Origin: an uncultured Muribaculaceae bacterium | GTDB lineage: Bacteria; Bacteroidota; Bacteroidia; Bacteroidales; Muribaculaceae | Assembly (NCBI GenBank): GCA_910579105.1 | Contig: CAJTRT010000007.1 | Location: forward strand, 1-64,000 | Direction of reading: 5' to 3' | DNA: 64,000 nt | Shown here: in pieces, positions 33,314 through 43,900 of the stretch | Numbering within the stretch: the first letter of the stretch is position 1 | Layout of the letters: each line of letters starts with the position of its first letter | Notes under the pieces: model-generated | Databases searched by the model: none | Told to the model about the DNA's origin: nothing | Seen by the model: the letters and a program-made list of their open reading frames with translations, nothing else | Position numbers and translations under genes: made by a program

Positions 33314-35926
33314 TCAGATTTCAAGGTCGGGAACGACGTCTGTGAGGGTTGTGATGTAGCCGTTCTCGTTGATGACGGTTTCCTCTCCCTCGTATTTCAG
33401 CGTGATTGGCTCCTCGCCCTCCTTGCGCACCAGCAGCGAGGGCTTGCCCTCGGTGGTGAGGTTAACGTTGATGAGCCAGCCGGGGATGCGGATAGTACCG
33501 TCGCGGCGCACTTCGGGCTGCTTGGAGGGGTGCTTCAGGGCATGGGAGTTGACCAGCGCGGCGAAACGGTAGACAGGTGCCTTCTCGCTCTTGGCGGTGA
33601 AGTGGTGGTGGTTGGGGTACTTCTTGAAGTTACCTTTCGCGTCACCTTTGAGCCAGTTGACGGCGGGCACGAAGAACTGGTCGGTAGTGTCACATTCGAG
33701 GGCGCCGGAGGAGAAGAGGAACGCGTCGGCGCGGGCCCCGCGGTTCTCGGTGTTGATGTGCACGAAGTTGGGATTCTCCTTGCTGAACTCTATCGGGCCG
33801 TAGACCGCGTGGAGCAGGTAGTGCCACGAAACGGGCTGGTCGGCCTCGAGCTCGTCGTAGACGAGAATCCACCCGGTGCCGCCGAGATCTACGAGGTGGC
33901 GGCGGAAGGTCTTCACATGGTTATCGTCCCAACCATTGGCCTTGCTGAACTCGACGTCGCTCTGCTCGCCGCGTTCAAGCCACAGGGGCGAAATCACCTT
34001 GCCGTAAGCGTTGGAGGCATCGCCTACAACGTAGTTGATCTTGTCGCTGTTGTAGTAGCGGGGAATCCAGCCGTAACCCTCGACACCGATCCGCTGGTTG
34101 TTGCCGTCGGGAAGAATGGTGTTGTGGGCGCGCGATGCGCGGTGACACAGTATGGAGTGAAGGTCGGTGAACGAGGTGTGGTGGCCGGAGCTGTAAAACA
34201 GCGGGCGGCCGCCGTAGAAAGTGTTGAACGCGTTCTGATTGGAGATGGCGTGCGAAGTCGAGCCGTAAGGCGACGAGCGGAAGCTCCACATCGAGTTGGC
34301 CTGGTTGCGGTCCCAGTTGTTGCAGGCCGACGAGAGGCCGCTCTCGGGGAATGTGTAGCCGTTCATCAGCGCCGTGAGCCCCGGGCCGGTCGGGAGAGGC
34401 TTGTCGCATTGCAGGCGGAACCACGAGAGGTCGCCTGGCTTGGCCAGGAAAGCCTTTTTGAGATATTCAGGCTCTTTTTCGAGGGTGCGGCGCACGAAGT
34501 CGGCGGCTATGCTGTTGTTCCGTATGCGGGCCATAGCGTCGAGATAGCCTATGCGGATCGCGTTGGGGCGCGAAACGTTCTGGTGCGAGCTGCCGTTACC
34601 GGCCGATTTCTGGAACGGGGGACAGTGGTAGATGGTGTAGAGGGTATTGTTGTCGTACCAGGGATCAGAGAAAAAGTCGTAGCCGGTCACGCGGGTGTAG
34701 AACCAGGGCATCTCGACCAAGGTGCGGGTGTTGACGGTGAAATACGAGTCGCCGTTGTGCCACGCGCCGTCGCGGTTCAGGCCGGGGAAGCGGCAGAGCC
34801 ACACGTTATAGCAGTAGTCGGCCCAGAGATCGCTCTCGGGCATATCGCCGTAGGTGGCGTAGACGGCCATTGAGGTTATGCGGAAATTCATCTGCCAGAG
34901 ATGGTTCTCTGCGATATGGTTCTCGAGGTAGTTGTTATAGTGGCCGTACATCTTGGCGATGCGGGGGCGGAGCTGGGCTATGAACTCCTTTTTCTGGGCG
35001 TCGGTCAGGAGGTCGTAGAAAGAATCATACGCCATTGACGCGAGCGACACGATCGCCCCGTCGTTGAAGTCGCCCTGCACGTTGGGGTTGTCGCTCCACG
35101 AGAACATGGTGGTGATGCGCTTCACGGCCTCGTCGGCATAGCGGCGGTCCTTTGTCAGGAGGTAGGCGCGGATCAGGGCGTTGCATGTGGCTTCCTCAGC
35201 ATCGATGATGCGGCGCGACTCGCGGGTGAGGTAGGCCTTCACCTTCATGGGGCTGTCGAGGTTCTTTACCTTGTCGGTGCGGATATCCTCGACGCGCTTC
35301 ATAGGCTCGACAAGCGCCTTGTCGGCGGTCTCCTTGTACCACTGGTATTCGGGCTTGTCCTTGGCGTTCTCGCGGAACTCGTCCCAGCCGGCCGCGTCCA
35401 CCAGTATGCGGGGATGGCTCTTGGGGAGCTTGCCTATGAACTCCTTATATGAAGGTGGAGCGAAACGCTTGGCGTTATCGGTGACGGTGAAAGTATAGAC
35501 GGGGCTCCACTCCTCGGTGCCGTCCTCGTTCACAAAGGCGTGCTGCCAGTACCAGGTACCGGCGGCCAGGGGCTTTTCGGGATTGTAGAACGGCCACGCG
35601 CGGTCGACAGTGACGGTGTTGCCCGCGGGGAAGCTCTTGTCTGTTGAATAGCGGAGCTTGTATTTGAGCTTCGACTTGTCAACTTTCTTCACAGTGTGTT
35701 CCATCCCGTCGAGGGGAGCGCCCTTGCCGCGGGCCCATGCCGGCATGGGCCACTGGAACGAGATGGCGCGTTCGCTCTCCACCCAGCCGTCGGCAGGGTA
35801 CGGTGTCGCGCGGCTTTCGTGCATCAGACTGGTGTCGGAGAGGCGGATGTTGGCGTCCTGCGCGGCGGTCGCCGGGATAGCGGCGGAAAGCAGGAGGCCG
35901 AGGCTGAACAGTATTTTTTTCATCAT
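33314..35926 (-). CDS. Heparinase II/III-superfamily lyase (DUF4962), periplasmic
   Basis: An 870-residue lyase with a cleavable signal peptide (MMKKILFSLGLLLSAAIPAT) and no lipobox, so probably periplasmic. DUF4962 and the helical toroid fill residues about 40-430, then the beta-sandwich domain. Candidate catalytic blocks are ENHIAENHLWQMNFRI, GAWHNGDSYFTVNTRT and GSTSHAISNQNAFNTFYGG. It shares layout and motifs with the lipoprotein lyase at 25538-28081, so the locus has one probably surface and one probably periplasmic enzyme of this type plus the PL12 enzyme. It appears to start the reverse-strand transcript, with a -7-like box 80 bases upstream. Confidence 0.86.
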   Translation of the reverse strand: MMKKILFSLGLLLSAAIPATAAQDANIRLSDTSLMHESRATPYPADGWVESERAISFQWPMPAWARGKGAPLDGMEHTVKKVDKSKLKYKLRYSTDKSFPAGNTVTVDRAWPFYNPEKPLAAGTWYWQHAFVNEDGTEEWSPVYTFTVTDNAKRFAPPSYKEFIGKLPKSHPRILVDAAGWDEFRENAKDKPEYQWYKETADKALVEPMKRVEDIRTDKVKNLDSPMKVKAYLTRESRRIIDAEEATCNALIRAYLLTKDRRYADEAVKRITTMFSWSDNPNVQGDFNDGAIVSLASMAYDSFYDLLTDAQKKEFIAQLRPRIAKMYGHYNNYLENHIAENHLWQMNFRITSMAVYATYGDMPESDLWADYCYNVWLCRFPGLNRDGAWHNGDSYFTVNTRTLVEMPWFYTRVTGYDFFSDPWYDNNTLYTIYHCPPFQKSAGNGSSHQNVSRPNAIRIGYLDAMARIRNNSIAADFVRRTLEKEPEYLKKAFLAKPGDLSWFRLQCDKPLPTGPGLTALMNGYTFPESGLSSACNNWDRNQANSMWSFRSSPYGSTSHAISNQNAFNTFYGGRPLFYSSGHHTSFTDLHSILCHRASRAHNTILPDGNNQRIGVEGYGWIPRYYNSDKINYVVGDASNAYGKVISPLWLERGEQSDVEFSKANGWDDNHVKTFRRHLVDLGGTGWILVYDELEADQPVSWHYLLHAVYGPIEFSKENPNFVHINTENRGARADAFLFSSGALECDTTDQFFVPAVNWLKGDAKGNFKKYPNHHHFTAKSEKAPVYRFAALVNSHALKHPSKQPEVRRDGTIRIPGWLINVNLTTEGKPSLLVRKEGEEPITLKYEGEETVINENGYITTLTDVVPDLEI

Positions 35927-36007
35927 GATATTGATTGGTCGCGGTATTTGGCGAGTGGTTTTCTATGGTATGTTCGTCGCGTTTTATACCACGGCGATTT
36001 CATAACG

Positions 36008-36085
36008 CAAAATTAGACAGAACTTATATAATCTGTATGTTAACGCTGTGCTTAAATATGTCGCGTATGGCCTAAGGTATGTCGC
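36008..36085 (-). promoter_or_regulatory. PUL promoter with direct-repeat candidate activator site
   Basis: A consensus -7 box TAATTTTG (reverse, 36008-36015) lacks a -33 partner at the right distance, as expected for an activator-dependent promoter. Upstream, TATGTCGC occurs twice in direct repeat 21 bp apart (36057-36064 and 36078-36085), two helical turns. Such repeats are typical of AraC-family binding sites, and the locus encodes an HTCS with an AraC output domain. Confidence 0.45.
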
Positions 36086-36141
36086 AATTGTTGAAAACAT
36101 ACAGCGCGACACGTTTACGCTGCCGTGCGACAGCCAGCCGG

Positions 36142-37293
36142 TCACTTTACAACGACTTCCAGCGGATGCTCCGCGCGGCGGCGGAACGCCGTCAGATAGT
36201 CGGTCCAGCTCTGCCAGTCGGGCATGAAACCTTTCGACCACCCCGAACCCCAGTAGTAGACATACGGAGTGCCGGGGCTGTAGGCTCCCTTGGCGAGCAA
36301 GTGGGCCACGGCGTCCCCCTCGGGCTGCGGCATAGGGCTGAGCACGATGGTGTCGGCCTGCGGAGCTACCACCCCCACATAGATCACGCCGTTCTGACCG
36401 TCCGGGTTGTCGGTCAGGTCGGCGCACGCCATGAAAGAGTTCTCGTTGTCGAGAATGTAGCCGTCGGGGTTGTGGCGGTGTAGCACTATGCCGGGAGCCA
36501 CGGTGGCCGGAGCAGAAAGCCCCTCGTATCGGACCTCCGTTCGGTTCAGGAACTCGCCGCTGTCGAGGGTGATGAGGCGCGTCTCGCGCACGGTCGAGTC
36601 ATTGCCGAACACCCCCGCGGGATACGTCAGTCTGACGGTGAAACGCAGCGGCCCGTTGTCGAGAATCTCGTAGCCCTCGAAGCACCAGGGAAAATTGATC
36701 ATCCCGGCGGTGTCGAGAAGGGCGGCGGTGCCGGCCCCGAGGGTCGGTCCGACGGTGTAGACATCCATCCCCTCTCCGTGGTCCTCATGGAAGTTGGCGA
36801 TCTTGGCGAAAGCGTCGCGGTAGCGTTTGGCTACCACCGGGTGCGAAACGGATTTTGTCCACACGTCATAGCCGAACGCCCGCTCACCAGCGGCCTGGAG
36901 GGCGGGGCCGTAGGCGCGGTAGGCGGCTTTCTCGTTCTCCCAGGCCAGGTCGTCCTTGCGGCGCTGGTAAAACGCCCCGCAGGCCACAGTGTCGACCGGG
37001 GAGGGAACGCCAGGCGCGAGGTTATAGACAACCTTGGCGCCAGCCGCCACCTTGGCGGGAAAAACCACCAGGGAATCGTAGGTTATCTGATAGGGGATTT
37101 CAGCCTCTTTCCCGTCGGTGATCACGAAAGTCCCCTCCCCCACCGCCTTGCGGATTTCGGAGAGCGCGACCGTGGCGAGTTCGCCGTCGCGGTTAAAGTC
37201 AAGAGTGTTGGTCACCTCGATTGTGTGCCGCGATTCGCATGACAGGAGCGCGACAGGCAGCACCAACAGCGCTATGTATCTCATATATGACAT
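36142..37293 (-). CDS. DUF4861 lipoprotein
   Basis: A 383-residue lipoprotein (LLSC lipobox; ATG 37293 or 37284). DUF4861 spans most of the protein: EIPYQITYDSLVVFPAKVAA, ACGAFYQRRKDDLAWENEKA, AYGPALQAAGERAFGYDVWT, TLGAGTAALL and FPWCFEGYEILDNGPLRFT. DUF4861 proteins recur in Bacteroidetes loci for uronate-containing polysaccharides. The fold is galactose-mutarotase-like and an accessory or enzymatic role on unsaturated uronate oligosaccharides is plausible, but not assigned. It lies between the sulfatase and the heparinase II/III-type lyase genes. Confidence 0.78.
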   Translation of the reverse strand: MSYMRYIALLVLPVALLSCESRHTIEVTNTLDFNRDGELATVALSEIRKAVGEGTFVITDGKEAEIPYQITYDSLVVFPAKVAAGAKVVYNLAPGVPSPVDTVACGAFYQRRKDDLAWENEKAAYRAYGPALQAAGERAFGYDVWTKSVSHPVVAKRYRDAFAKIANFHEDHGEGMDVYTVGPTLGAGTAALLDTAGMINFPWCFEGYEILDNGPLRFTVRLTYPAGVFGNDSTVRETRLITLDSGEFLNRTEVRYEGLSAPATVAPGIVLHRHNPDGYILDNENSFMACADLTDNPDGQNGVIYVGVVAPQADTIVLSPMPQPEGDAVAHLLAKGAYSPGTPYVYYWGSGWSKGFMPDWQSWTDYLTAFRRRAEHPLEVVVK

Positions 37294-37373
37294 TATTTGT
37301 TGATTTGTATTGATTTCGTTAGTCGCGGAATGAATATTAAGACATTATTATTTACAGGAATCGGCCATATTAT

Positions 37374-37461
37374 GTACGGACGCGGCGTGCCGCGTATAAC
37401 ACGCGGATATAAAATATCATCGGCTAACACTCAAAATATACGCGGCACGCCGCGTCCGTGC
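37374..37461. repeat. REP-like paired palindrome, copy 4
   Basis: A variant arm beginning GTACGGACGCGGCGTGCCGC (37374-37397) and its inverse at 37438-37461 (one mismatch), with a 40-base loop. It lies just past the sulfatase stop, between two PUL genes. Confidence 0.78.
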
Positions 37462-37483
37462 AAGCGCATATTGCCTATACGGT

Positions 37484-38848
37484 TCAGTTGACTGGGATGA
37501 AGCGGCGGCGCGAGTAGCGGAGGCCGCCGGGATTATCGTCGAACCATTGGGCGAGCATGCGCCTGTGTTCCTCGACGACAGGCTTGTAGGTCGACTCGAT
37601 CGCGAGATTGCGCGTCTCGAGACGGTCGTTATCCATATCGTAGAGAGCCTCGCGGTTGGCCCCGGCCTCATAAAGCACATATTTGTACCGAGGTGTGCGC
37701 AGCATCCACCCCTTCGTGCCGCCGGTCTGGGCGAAATCGGTCTCGGTAACCACGAATTCCTGGGCGGAAGCCGCGTCAGGATCCTCCGCGGCATAACGGA
37801 AGCTCGCGCCATCGCACCAGGCGGGCTTCCCCTTCCCTGCCCAGTCGAGCACCGAGGGCATAAGGTCTATGCCGTTGTTAACCAGCGCCTCGCTGACCTT
37901 GCCGGCGTGTTTTTTTCTTTCCGGGGCGCATACAATCAAGGGGATGTTGGCGGTCTCCTCCCACAGGGCGGTCTTCTGGTTCCACTGGTGCGCGCCCTGC
38001 CCGTCGCCATGGTCGGAGGTAAAGATCACCACTGTGTCGTCCCACAGTCCCTGGCGGTCGATCTCGTCGACAATCTTGCCGATCTCGGCATCGACGTGCT
38101 CGACCAGGCGGAAGTAGGCGTTGCGGTAGCGCCGCCAGTCGTCCGGGGTATACCCATTGGTCGGGTAGAGGCGGTAGCTCAGCCCGCGTTCCCAGCTCAG
38201 GATGTCTGGGTCGTAGGGCTGCACAAGGTGGTTGGCGGGGAGGTTGGGGCAGTCGGCTACCGACGCCGGCTCCGGAATCTCGGCCTCGGGGAGGCGTTGC
38301 CCGCGGGCATACTGGCATATGTTGTGTGGATTGTCGAACGAGGCCACGAGGAAGAACGGCTTGCCGCCATGATCGGAGCGCAGGAACTCGACGGCGGCCT
38401 CGGCAAGCCCCCGGTCGTCGTGGCCGTGGAGCCGCCTGAAGCCGAATGCCTTCTCAGCGGGGAGGGCGTTGGTGTTCACGTGCCACTTTCCCGCATAGCC
38501 GTTGTCATAACCGGCCTCCTCCATAAGATTGCCGAGCGTGCGGTTTCGCAGCGAGTCGGGCAACGGTGTCTCGTTCTCGAGCATCCCGCACTGCGAGGGC
38601 ATGATTCCGGTGAACATCGCGGCCCGCGACGGGCCGCTCAGCGGCAGGGCGCAGTAGGCGTTGGCGAACCTCACCCCGCGGGCCGCCAGGCGGTCCATCG
38701 CCGGGGTTTTCAGGTCGGTGTTCCCGGCGCAACTCATAGCGTTGGCGCTCTGCTGGTCGGTCATTATGTAAATCACGTTGGGCCGCTTGGCGAGCGCCGG
38801 TAGCGCTGACGCGAGAATGAGGCCGACGGCCACGGCTTGTTTCTTCAT
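37484..38848 (-). CDS. Serine-type S1 family sulfatase, candidate heparan sulfatase
   Basis: A 454-residue secreted sulfatase (signal peptide MKKQAVAVGLILASALPALA). The active-site motif LPLSGPSRAAMFTG has Ser71 in the position converted to formylglycine, so maturation needs an anaerobic radical SAM enzyme. Metal ligands are in IYIMTDQQS (Asp31, Gln32) and FTSDHGDGQGAH. It resembles Bacteroides heparan N-acetylglucosamine-6-O-sulfatases such as that next to the B. thetaiotaomicron heparin lyases. The regiospecificity is inferred from that resemblance and the PL12 neighbour. It is the outermost reverse-strand gene, divergent from the beta-helix protein gene. Confidence 0.9.
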   Translation of the reverse strand: MKKQAVAVGLILASALPALAKRPNVIYIMTDQQSANAMSCAGNTDLKTPAMDRLAARGVRFANAYCALPLSGPSRAAMFTGIMPSQCGMLENETPLPDSLRNRTLGNLMEEAGYDNGYAGKWHVNTNALPAEKAFGFRRLHGHDDRGLAEAAVEFLRSDHGGKPFFLVASFDNPHNICQYARGQRLPEAEIPEPASVADCPNLPANHLVQPYDPDILSWERGLSYRLYPTNGYTPDDWRRYRNAYFRLVEHVDAEIGKIVDEIDRQGLWDDTVVIFTSDHGDGQGAHQWNQKTALWEETANIPLIVCAPERKKHAGKVSEALVNNGIDLMPSVLDWAGKGKPAWCDGASFRYAAEDPDAASAQEFVVTETDFAQTGGTKGWMLRTPRYKYVLYEAGANREALYDMDNDRLETRNLAIESTYKPVVEEHRRMLAQWFDDNPGGLRYSRRRFIPVN

Positions 38849-39053
38849 GGATAAAGACGGGTTTGTTGTTTCTACAACGCGAAATTAGACCATAAAAGCC
38901 AACGGCAATCTCTCGCGTGTATCGTAATGCGGACGCAGGTCTCAATCCTGCGCGGAACTATGCGAAAATTGTTCAAAAGGAGGCCGCGGCAGCGTCGCGG
39001 TAGCGGATGTGTTGAAAACCGCACCATTCCTGTTGAAACTATCAGGAGGGTTC

Positions 39054-39084
39054 TTTGACGTTAAAAAACCACCCGCTAACTTCG
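39054..39084 (+). promoter_or_regulatory. Promoter of the beta-helix protein gene
   Basis: TTTG (39054-39057), 19-base spacer, TAACTTCG (39077-39084), a TTCG variant of the -7 box. It lies 44 bases upstream of the ATG at 39128. Confidence 0.65.
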
Positions 39085-39127
39085 CGCCATACAAAACATC
39101 AAACTGACATTACCAGTACCTAAACCA

Positions 39128-40846
39128 ATGAAAAAACTCTACTCAACCACGCTGCTACTGCTCGCCCTGGCTCCCGCGGCCCTGGCGCAGAAAGCCGTGA
39201 CAAACCTCACATCAGGCACCGAGTTCGACGGCCTCAGCGCAGCCATCACCGCCGCAGAATCCGGCGACGTGCTCCAAATTAATAAAGACATCGATGTTTC
39301 ATTCGTGATAAATCCTCTGGCGAAAACAATCACCATACAGGGAGTCACTCCGGGAATCACAATTAATGTCAAGAATGGCTCTAACGCATCTCTTAAACAG
39401 TTCATCAATTTGAACAAAGATGCCGCAGATGGCGCTCTAACGTTAAAAGACATAGTGGTAAACGCCGAATCCACACCAACCACGAACAAGTTCATCGAGC
39501 AAGCGAACGGCTCTCTGACATTAGAAAATGTCATTATCAAAAACCTGACATACAACTCCACATATCCCGGCATTGTGCGCACAACCGGGACTTCCACCGC
39601 GACCACTCTCATGAATCTCTCATTCGAGAACTGCGTAATGCCTGAAAATTCTCCATATGAGATATATAACAATCAAGGCGATTATTCCCCCATCATATCC
39701 GGCAATGCCGACTATGACGTATGGCTTAACCAGTCAACCGCCTCAATCACTGACGGTGGGATGACCGCCGACAGCAAAGTCAACATATTCTACAACAAAC
39801 ACAACTCATCAGTCCCCGTCGTAAAAGGAACCACCGACATATTCAAATTCAACCTTGAGGTAATCTACAATGATACCGATGCCGATAAAACGCCTAAGAT
39901 GCTCGCACCGACCGGGAATGACCTGTTTGCCATAAACGAAGCAAACGTGCTGCTGATCAACCCCGCGGAGAGCGGGGTACAAAGCCAGGGCGGATCAACC
40001 ATCGGAGCTGTTCAAAAAGCGGCTGTCAACGGAGCTATGATTGTGGTAAACGCCAACACAACCGAAACCTCCGCGCTGTCTTTCGCAGGGAAAACCATTG
40101 AAATAATCGGAGCCAATTCCGATGCGACTGTGGCGGCATCAAATATCGCCCTGTTCAATCCGGCGGCAAATACCGATTTGACCATCAAGAATTTGGCCAT
40201 TACCTGGTCTCTTTCCTCCGACGCTGACTCCAATTTCGCAGCCCAGGCGGGCAAGGCGGACTCCAAACTGACACTCGACAACGTTGTCTTCAAAAACTGC
40301 TCGTCGAAACAATCCTTTGTGCGCAGTCTCAATGGCGGAATCCTTGCCCTCAACGGGGTCTCATTCGACAATTGCGAAATGACATCCAACCAGTCGTTTG
40401 TGACATTTAACAACCCGGGATGCTCTATTTCCGGGAAAAACGACAATCTTTCGCTGACAATAAACAACGCGGGCACCAACAGCCTCAACGCCGAGGGCCT
40501 TGAAATGGGCGACAGCCCCATACGTCTGACACTTAGCGGGTTGAAGTCATACAAAGATAATCCCGACAACTATGACCACGGCCATCTCCTCATCACCGGA
40601 TGCGAGGACACAAGCCTCTTCAGCCTCACCAACAATGGCTGGACACTCTCGGGCGACAGCGACGGCATCAGAGTGCTGGACAACATTGTCGTTACAGGAA
40701 TTGAGGATGTTGATGTGGAGGCCGAGGCCGACGGCGAAGCTGAGTACTACGACCTCCGCGGCATCCGCATGAGCGCCGACGCCCTCACCACCGGCATCTA
40801 CCTGCGCCGCCAGGGCGGCAAGGTGGCGAAGGTCGCGATCAGATAA
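39128..40846 (+). CDS. Secreted beta-helix protein with type IX-like C-terminal tail
   Basis: A 572-residue secreted protein (signal peptide MKKLYSTTLLLLALAPAALA). Residues about 30-520 have the short-strand rhythm of a right-handed beta-helix (ALTLKDIVVNAES, GSLTLENVIIKNLTY, LTIKNLAITW, SKLTLDNVVFKNCSS), in two similar halves joined near residue 270. The last 40 residues (EYYDLRGIRMSADALTTGIY...KVAKVAIR) match the type IX secretion C-terminal pattern, so surface exposure is likely. No catalytic residues of polysaccharide lyases are evident. It might bind a glycan or be a lyase of an unrecognised family. It sits between sulfatase and HTCS. Confidence 0.72.
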   Translation: MKKLYSTTLLLLALAPAALAQKAVTNLTSGTEFDGLSAAITAAESGDVLQINKDIDVSFVINPLAKTITIQGVTPGITINVKNGSNASLKQFINLNKDAADGALTLKDIVVNAESTPTTNKFIEQANGSLTLENVIIKNLTYNSTYPGIVRTTGTSTATTLMNLSFENCVMPENSPYEIYNNQGDYSPIISGNADYDVWLNQSTASITDGGMTADSKVNIFYNKHNSSVPVVKGTTDIFKFNLEVIYNDTDADKTPKMLAPTGNDLFAINEANVLLINPAESGVQSQGGSTIGAVQKAAVNGAMIVVNANTTETSALSFAGKTIEIIGANSDATVAASNIALFNPAANTDLTIKNLAITWSLSSDADSNFAAQAGKADSKLTLDNVVFKNCSSKQSFVRSLNGGILALNGVSFDNCEMTSNQSFVTFNNPGCSISGKNDNLSLTINNAGTNSLNAEGLEMGDSPIRLTLSGLKSYKDNPDNYDHGHLLITGCEDTSLFSLTNNGWTLSGDSDGIRVLDNIVVTGIEDVDVEAEADGEAEYYDLRGIRMSADALTTGIYLRRQGGKVAKVAIR

Positions 40847-40884
40847 CGGATATAGTCATAGGTAAAGAAGATAGATAGACGCGG

Positions 40885-40937
40885 TCATGAACCGCGGGGT
40901 ACCCGGACCTTGGGCCCCGCGGTTCATGATTGTTTTT
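40885..40937 (+). terminator. Terminator after the beta-helix protein gene
   Basis: Perfect 15-bp arms TCATGAACCGCGGGG (40885-40899) and CCCCGCGGTTCATGA (40915-40929) are followed by TTGTTTTTC. The T-run overlaps the start of the HTCS promoter. Confidence 0.8.
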
Positions 40938-40966
40938 CGATATATTAAAATATTTCTGTAAATTCG
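40936..40966 (+). promoter_or_regulatory. Promoter of the HTCS gene
   Basis: TTTCG-like -33 (about 40935-40939), about 20 bases, then TAAATTCG (40959-40966), 27 bases before the ATG at 40994. Confidence 0.5.
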
Positions 40967-40993
40967 CGAAGCAACCCCGTCGATTGCTGTACC

Positions 40994-43900
40994 ATGAAAA
41001 GAATTATAGCCGCCACCTTGATCCTTATCGCGTACTCGGCCTTTGCAGCCGTGCATACCGACTTAAAATTCAAGCAGATAGGAATATCCCAAGGATTATC
41101 CCACGCCACGGTGTCGGCCATCGGCCAGGATGCCGACGGCTATATGTGGATCGCCACGCCCGACGGGCTCAACAGGTACGACGGCTACTCGTTCCGCATC
41201 TACCGCCACGAGCCGGGCAACCCCGCGTCACTGGCAGACAACGCCGTGAAACGCCTCCAATTCGACAACGCGGGAACAATGTGGGTCAGCGGAGCTAACA
41301 GCCTGTCGCATTACGACAAATCGACCGACAGCTTCGACAACCACTACTTCGACGGCAAAGGCACCATCACGGACTTCCTGCCGGTTGACGCGGACAGAAT
41401 CCTGGTGGGCACGACAACCGGGATCCACACGTTCGACCCCTCCTCAGGGCAGTTCTCAGAGGGCTTCGCCGGAAATACTTGCGCCAAATCGGTAGCCTCC
41501 CTGAGCCGCGGGGAGAACAACATCTACATCGCCACGGAAAAAGAAGGGCTACTGCGCCTGAGCCTTACCGACAACTCACTAAGTCCCATACTGTTGCCCG
41601 GGAATCCGCAGGTGGCCCAGACCCTGCCCGACGGCAACTCGCTGTTGGTGGCGACAGAGGGAAGCGGACTGCTCCGCATCGATCCGGCGAGCGGACGGGT
41701 CACAGCGTCGTACCGTTCCGGCGGCCCGGAAGGGCTGCGGTCCGACTATGTGCGTTCGATAGCCCACGACAACCAGGGACGCGTGTGGGTAGGCACGTTC
41801 AACGGCCTCGACATCCTCGACACAGAGCGCAAGCGTTTCTCCCATTACGACGCAACCTCGCAAAGCTCTGAAAACCTGTCGCACACGTCGGTAAGGCGTA
41901 TCTTCGCCGACCGCCAGGGGGGAATGTGGCTCGGGACCTTCTTCGGCGGCCTCAACTACTACCACCCGCTCAAAAACCAGTTCCAGACACTGCGTCACTC
42001 CCCGGTACGCCCGTCGCTGAACGACAACGTGATAGGCGCTATAACCGAGGATGCCGGCCACACGCTCTGGATAGCCACCAACAACGGCGGCATAAACCTG
42101 TACAACCCGGCCGACGACAGCTACCGCCATATCACGATGGCCGACGGCCTCGGATCAAACGACGTAAAGGCCATATACATCGACGAGAAAGCCGGAAAAG
42201 TATACGTCGGCTCCCATCTCGGCGGTCTTAACGTAATCGACAAACGCACAGGATGCGTATCCAGTCCTACGGACGTACCCACGAACATCTACGCCATACT
42301 GCCGGCGCGCAAGGCCGGCCACCTGTGGTTCGCTACGCTCGACCGCCTGGTCCTCTACGACACCGCTGGGGGCGCGTCGGTGTCCATGCCGACAAACGGA
42401 TTGAGGCGGATTACCGACCTATACCGCGACCGCGACGGAGTGCTCTGGGTTTCAGGCGAGGACGGCGTGACGGCGTTTGACGAGGATGCCGAAAGCCGTC
42501 TGACACCGCTGAAAAACCTGCCGCCGGAAATCACCGGCTACCGCGGAGGGGTCAACAACGTCTACCTCAGCCGCGACGGGGAGAATTTCTACATCTCCAC
42601 CAACGACGGCCTCCTCCGCTACAATGCCGCTCAAGACTCCGTCACCCGTTACGCCACATCCCAGGGGATGCCCAACGACATCGTCTACGGCGTTCTCGAG
42701 GATGCCAACGGCAACCTGTGGTGCGCCACAAACTTCGGCCTGGCCTTCCTTAACCCCTCGACAGGCTCCATCCGCGCGTATTCCGACCGCGACGGCCTCC
42801 AGAGCAACCAGTTCAACCGCAAGAGCTTCCTGCGGAGCTCTTCGGGATACCTGTATTTCGGCGGCATAAACGGCCTGACGTTCTTCAACCCGTCCGTTCT
42901 CGAATCAAACCCCTATTCGCCAGCGCCCATAATCTCGGGCCTCCGCCTCTTCAACCATCCTGTGACGCCGGGCGACGGCACCGGGCTGCTGGAACGCTCG
43001 GTGGCGGAGACCGAGAAAATCACTTTCGGATCCGACCAGACGGTATTCTCGATAGACTTCACCGTGCTCAACTATGTCGCCGGGAGCCACAACTCGTTCT
43101 CCTACAAACTCGAAGGCCTCGACAACCAGTGGACCACCATCGACGGCCCCGGATCCGTCACCTACTCAAACCTCCCGGCCGGCGACTACCGCTTCCTCCT
43201 AAGGGCGGCCAACAACGACGGCGTGTGGTGCGAGGAGATTACCGGCCTCGACATAACAATAATGCCGAAGTGGTACAACCGCTGGTGGGCGCGGCTGCTT
43301 TTCATCCTGCTCGCGGCCGGAGCTGTCACCGCCGTTTTCGCACTGTTCTGGCGGCGCAAGGCACGCCGCGAACGCGAACGCCTGGCCCGGCTCGACAGCG
43401 AGCGTCAGAAAGAACTGAACGAGATGAAGGTGCGGTTCTTCATAAACATGTCACACGAGCTGCGCACTCCCCTGACCCTCATCCTGCTGCCCATACAGGA
43501 GCTGTTGCAGCGCGCCACTGACCGCAAGACGGCCCAGAAACTCACAATCGTGAAGAACAACGCCGAGCGCATACTGCGCATCGTCAACCAGCTGCTCGAC
43601 TACCGGCGGGCAGAGATGGGAATGTTCAAGCTCAAGGCTGAGCCGGTCGTCGTCAACGACCTTCTGCGCAAGATCTTCAACAACTACGAGTACCAGGCCG
43701 ACCGCCGGGGGATAAACTATACACTCGATTCCACCCTCCCCGACACCCCCGCGCTATGCGACCCGCAGTATATCGAACTGATTTGCAACAACCTGATTTC
43801 AAACGCTTTCAAGTACACCCCGAAAGGGCAGTCTATCTCCGTGGCCCTCGCCGCCGGTGGCGATGCCGCCAGGCCTGAGCTGATACTGACCGTGGCCGAT

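Noticed and set aside
37484..38848. Arylsulfatase or choline-sulfatase assignment
   Set aside because: The Ser-type motif and the PL12/GH88 neighbours fit a glycosaminoglycan sulfatase better.
39128..40846. Polysaccharide lyase family 6 assignment of the beta-helix protein
   Set aside because: The fold rhythm fits, but no Lys/Arg/calcium-site signature of that family is visible.
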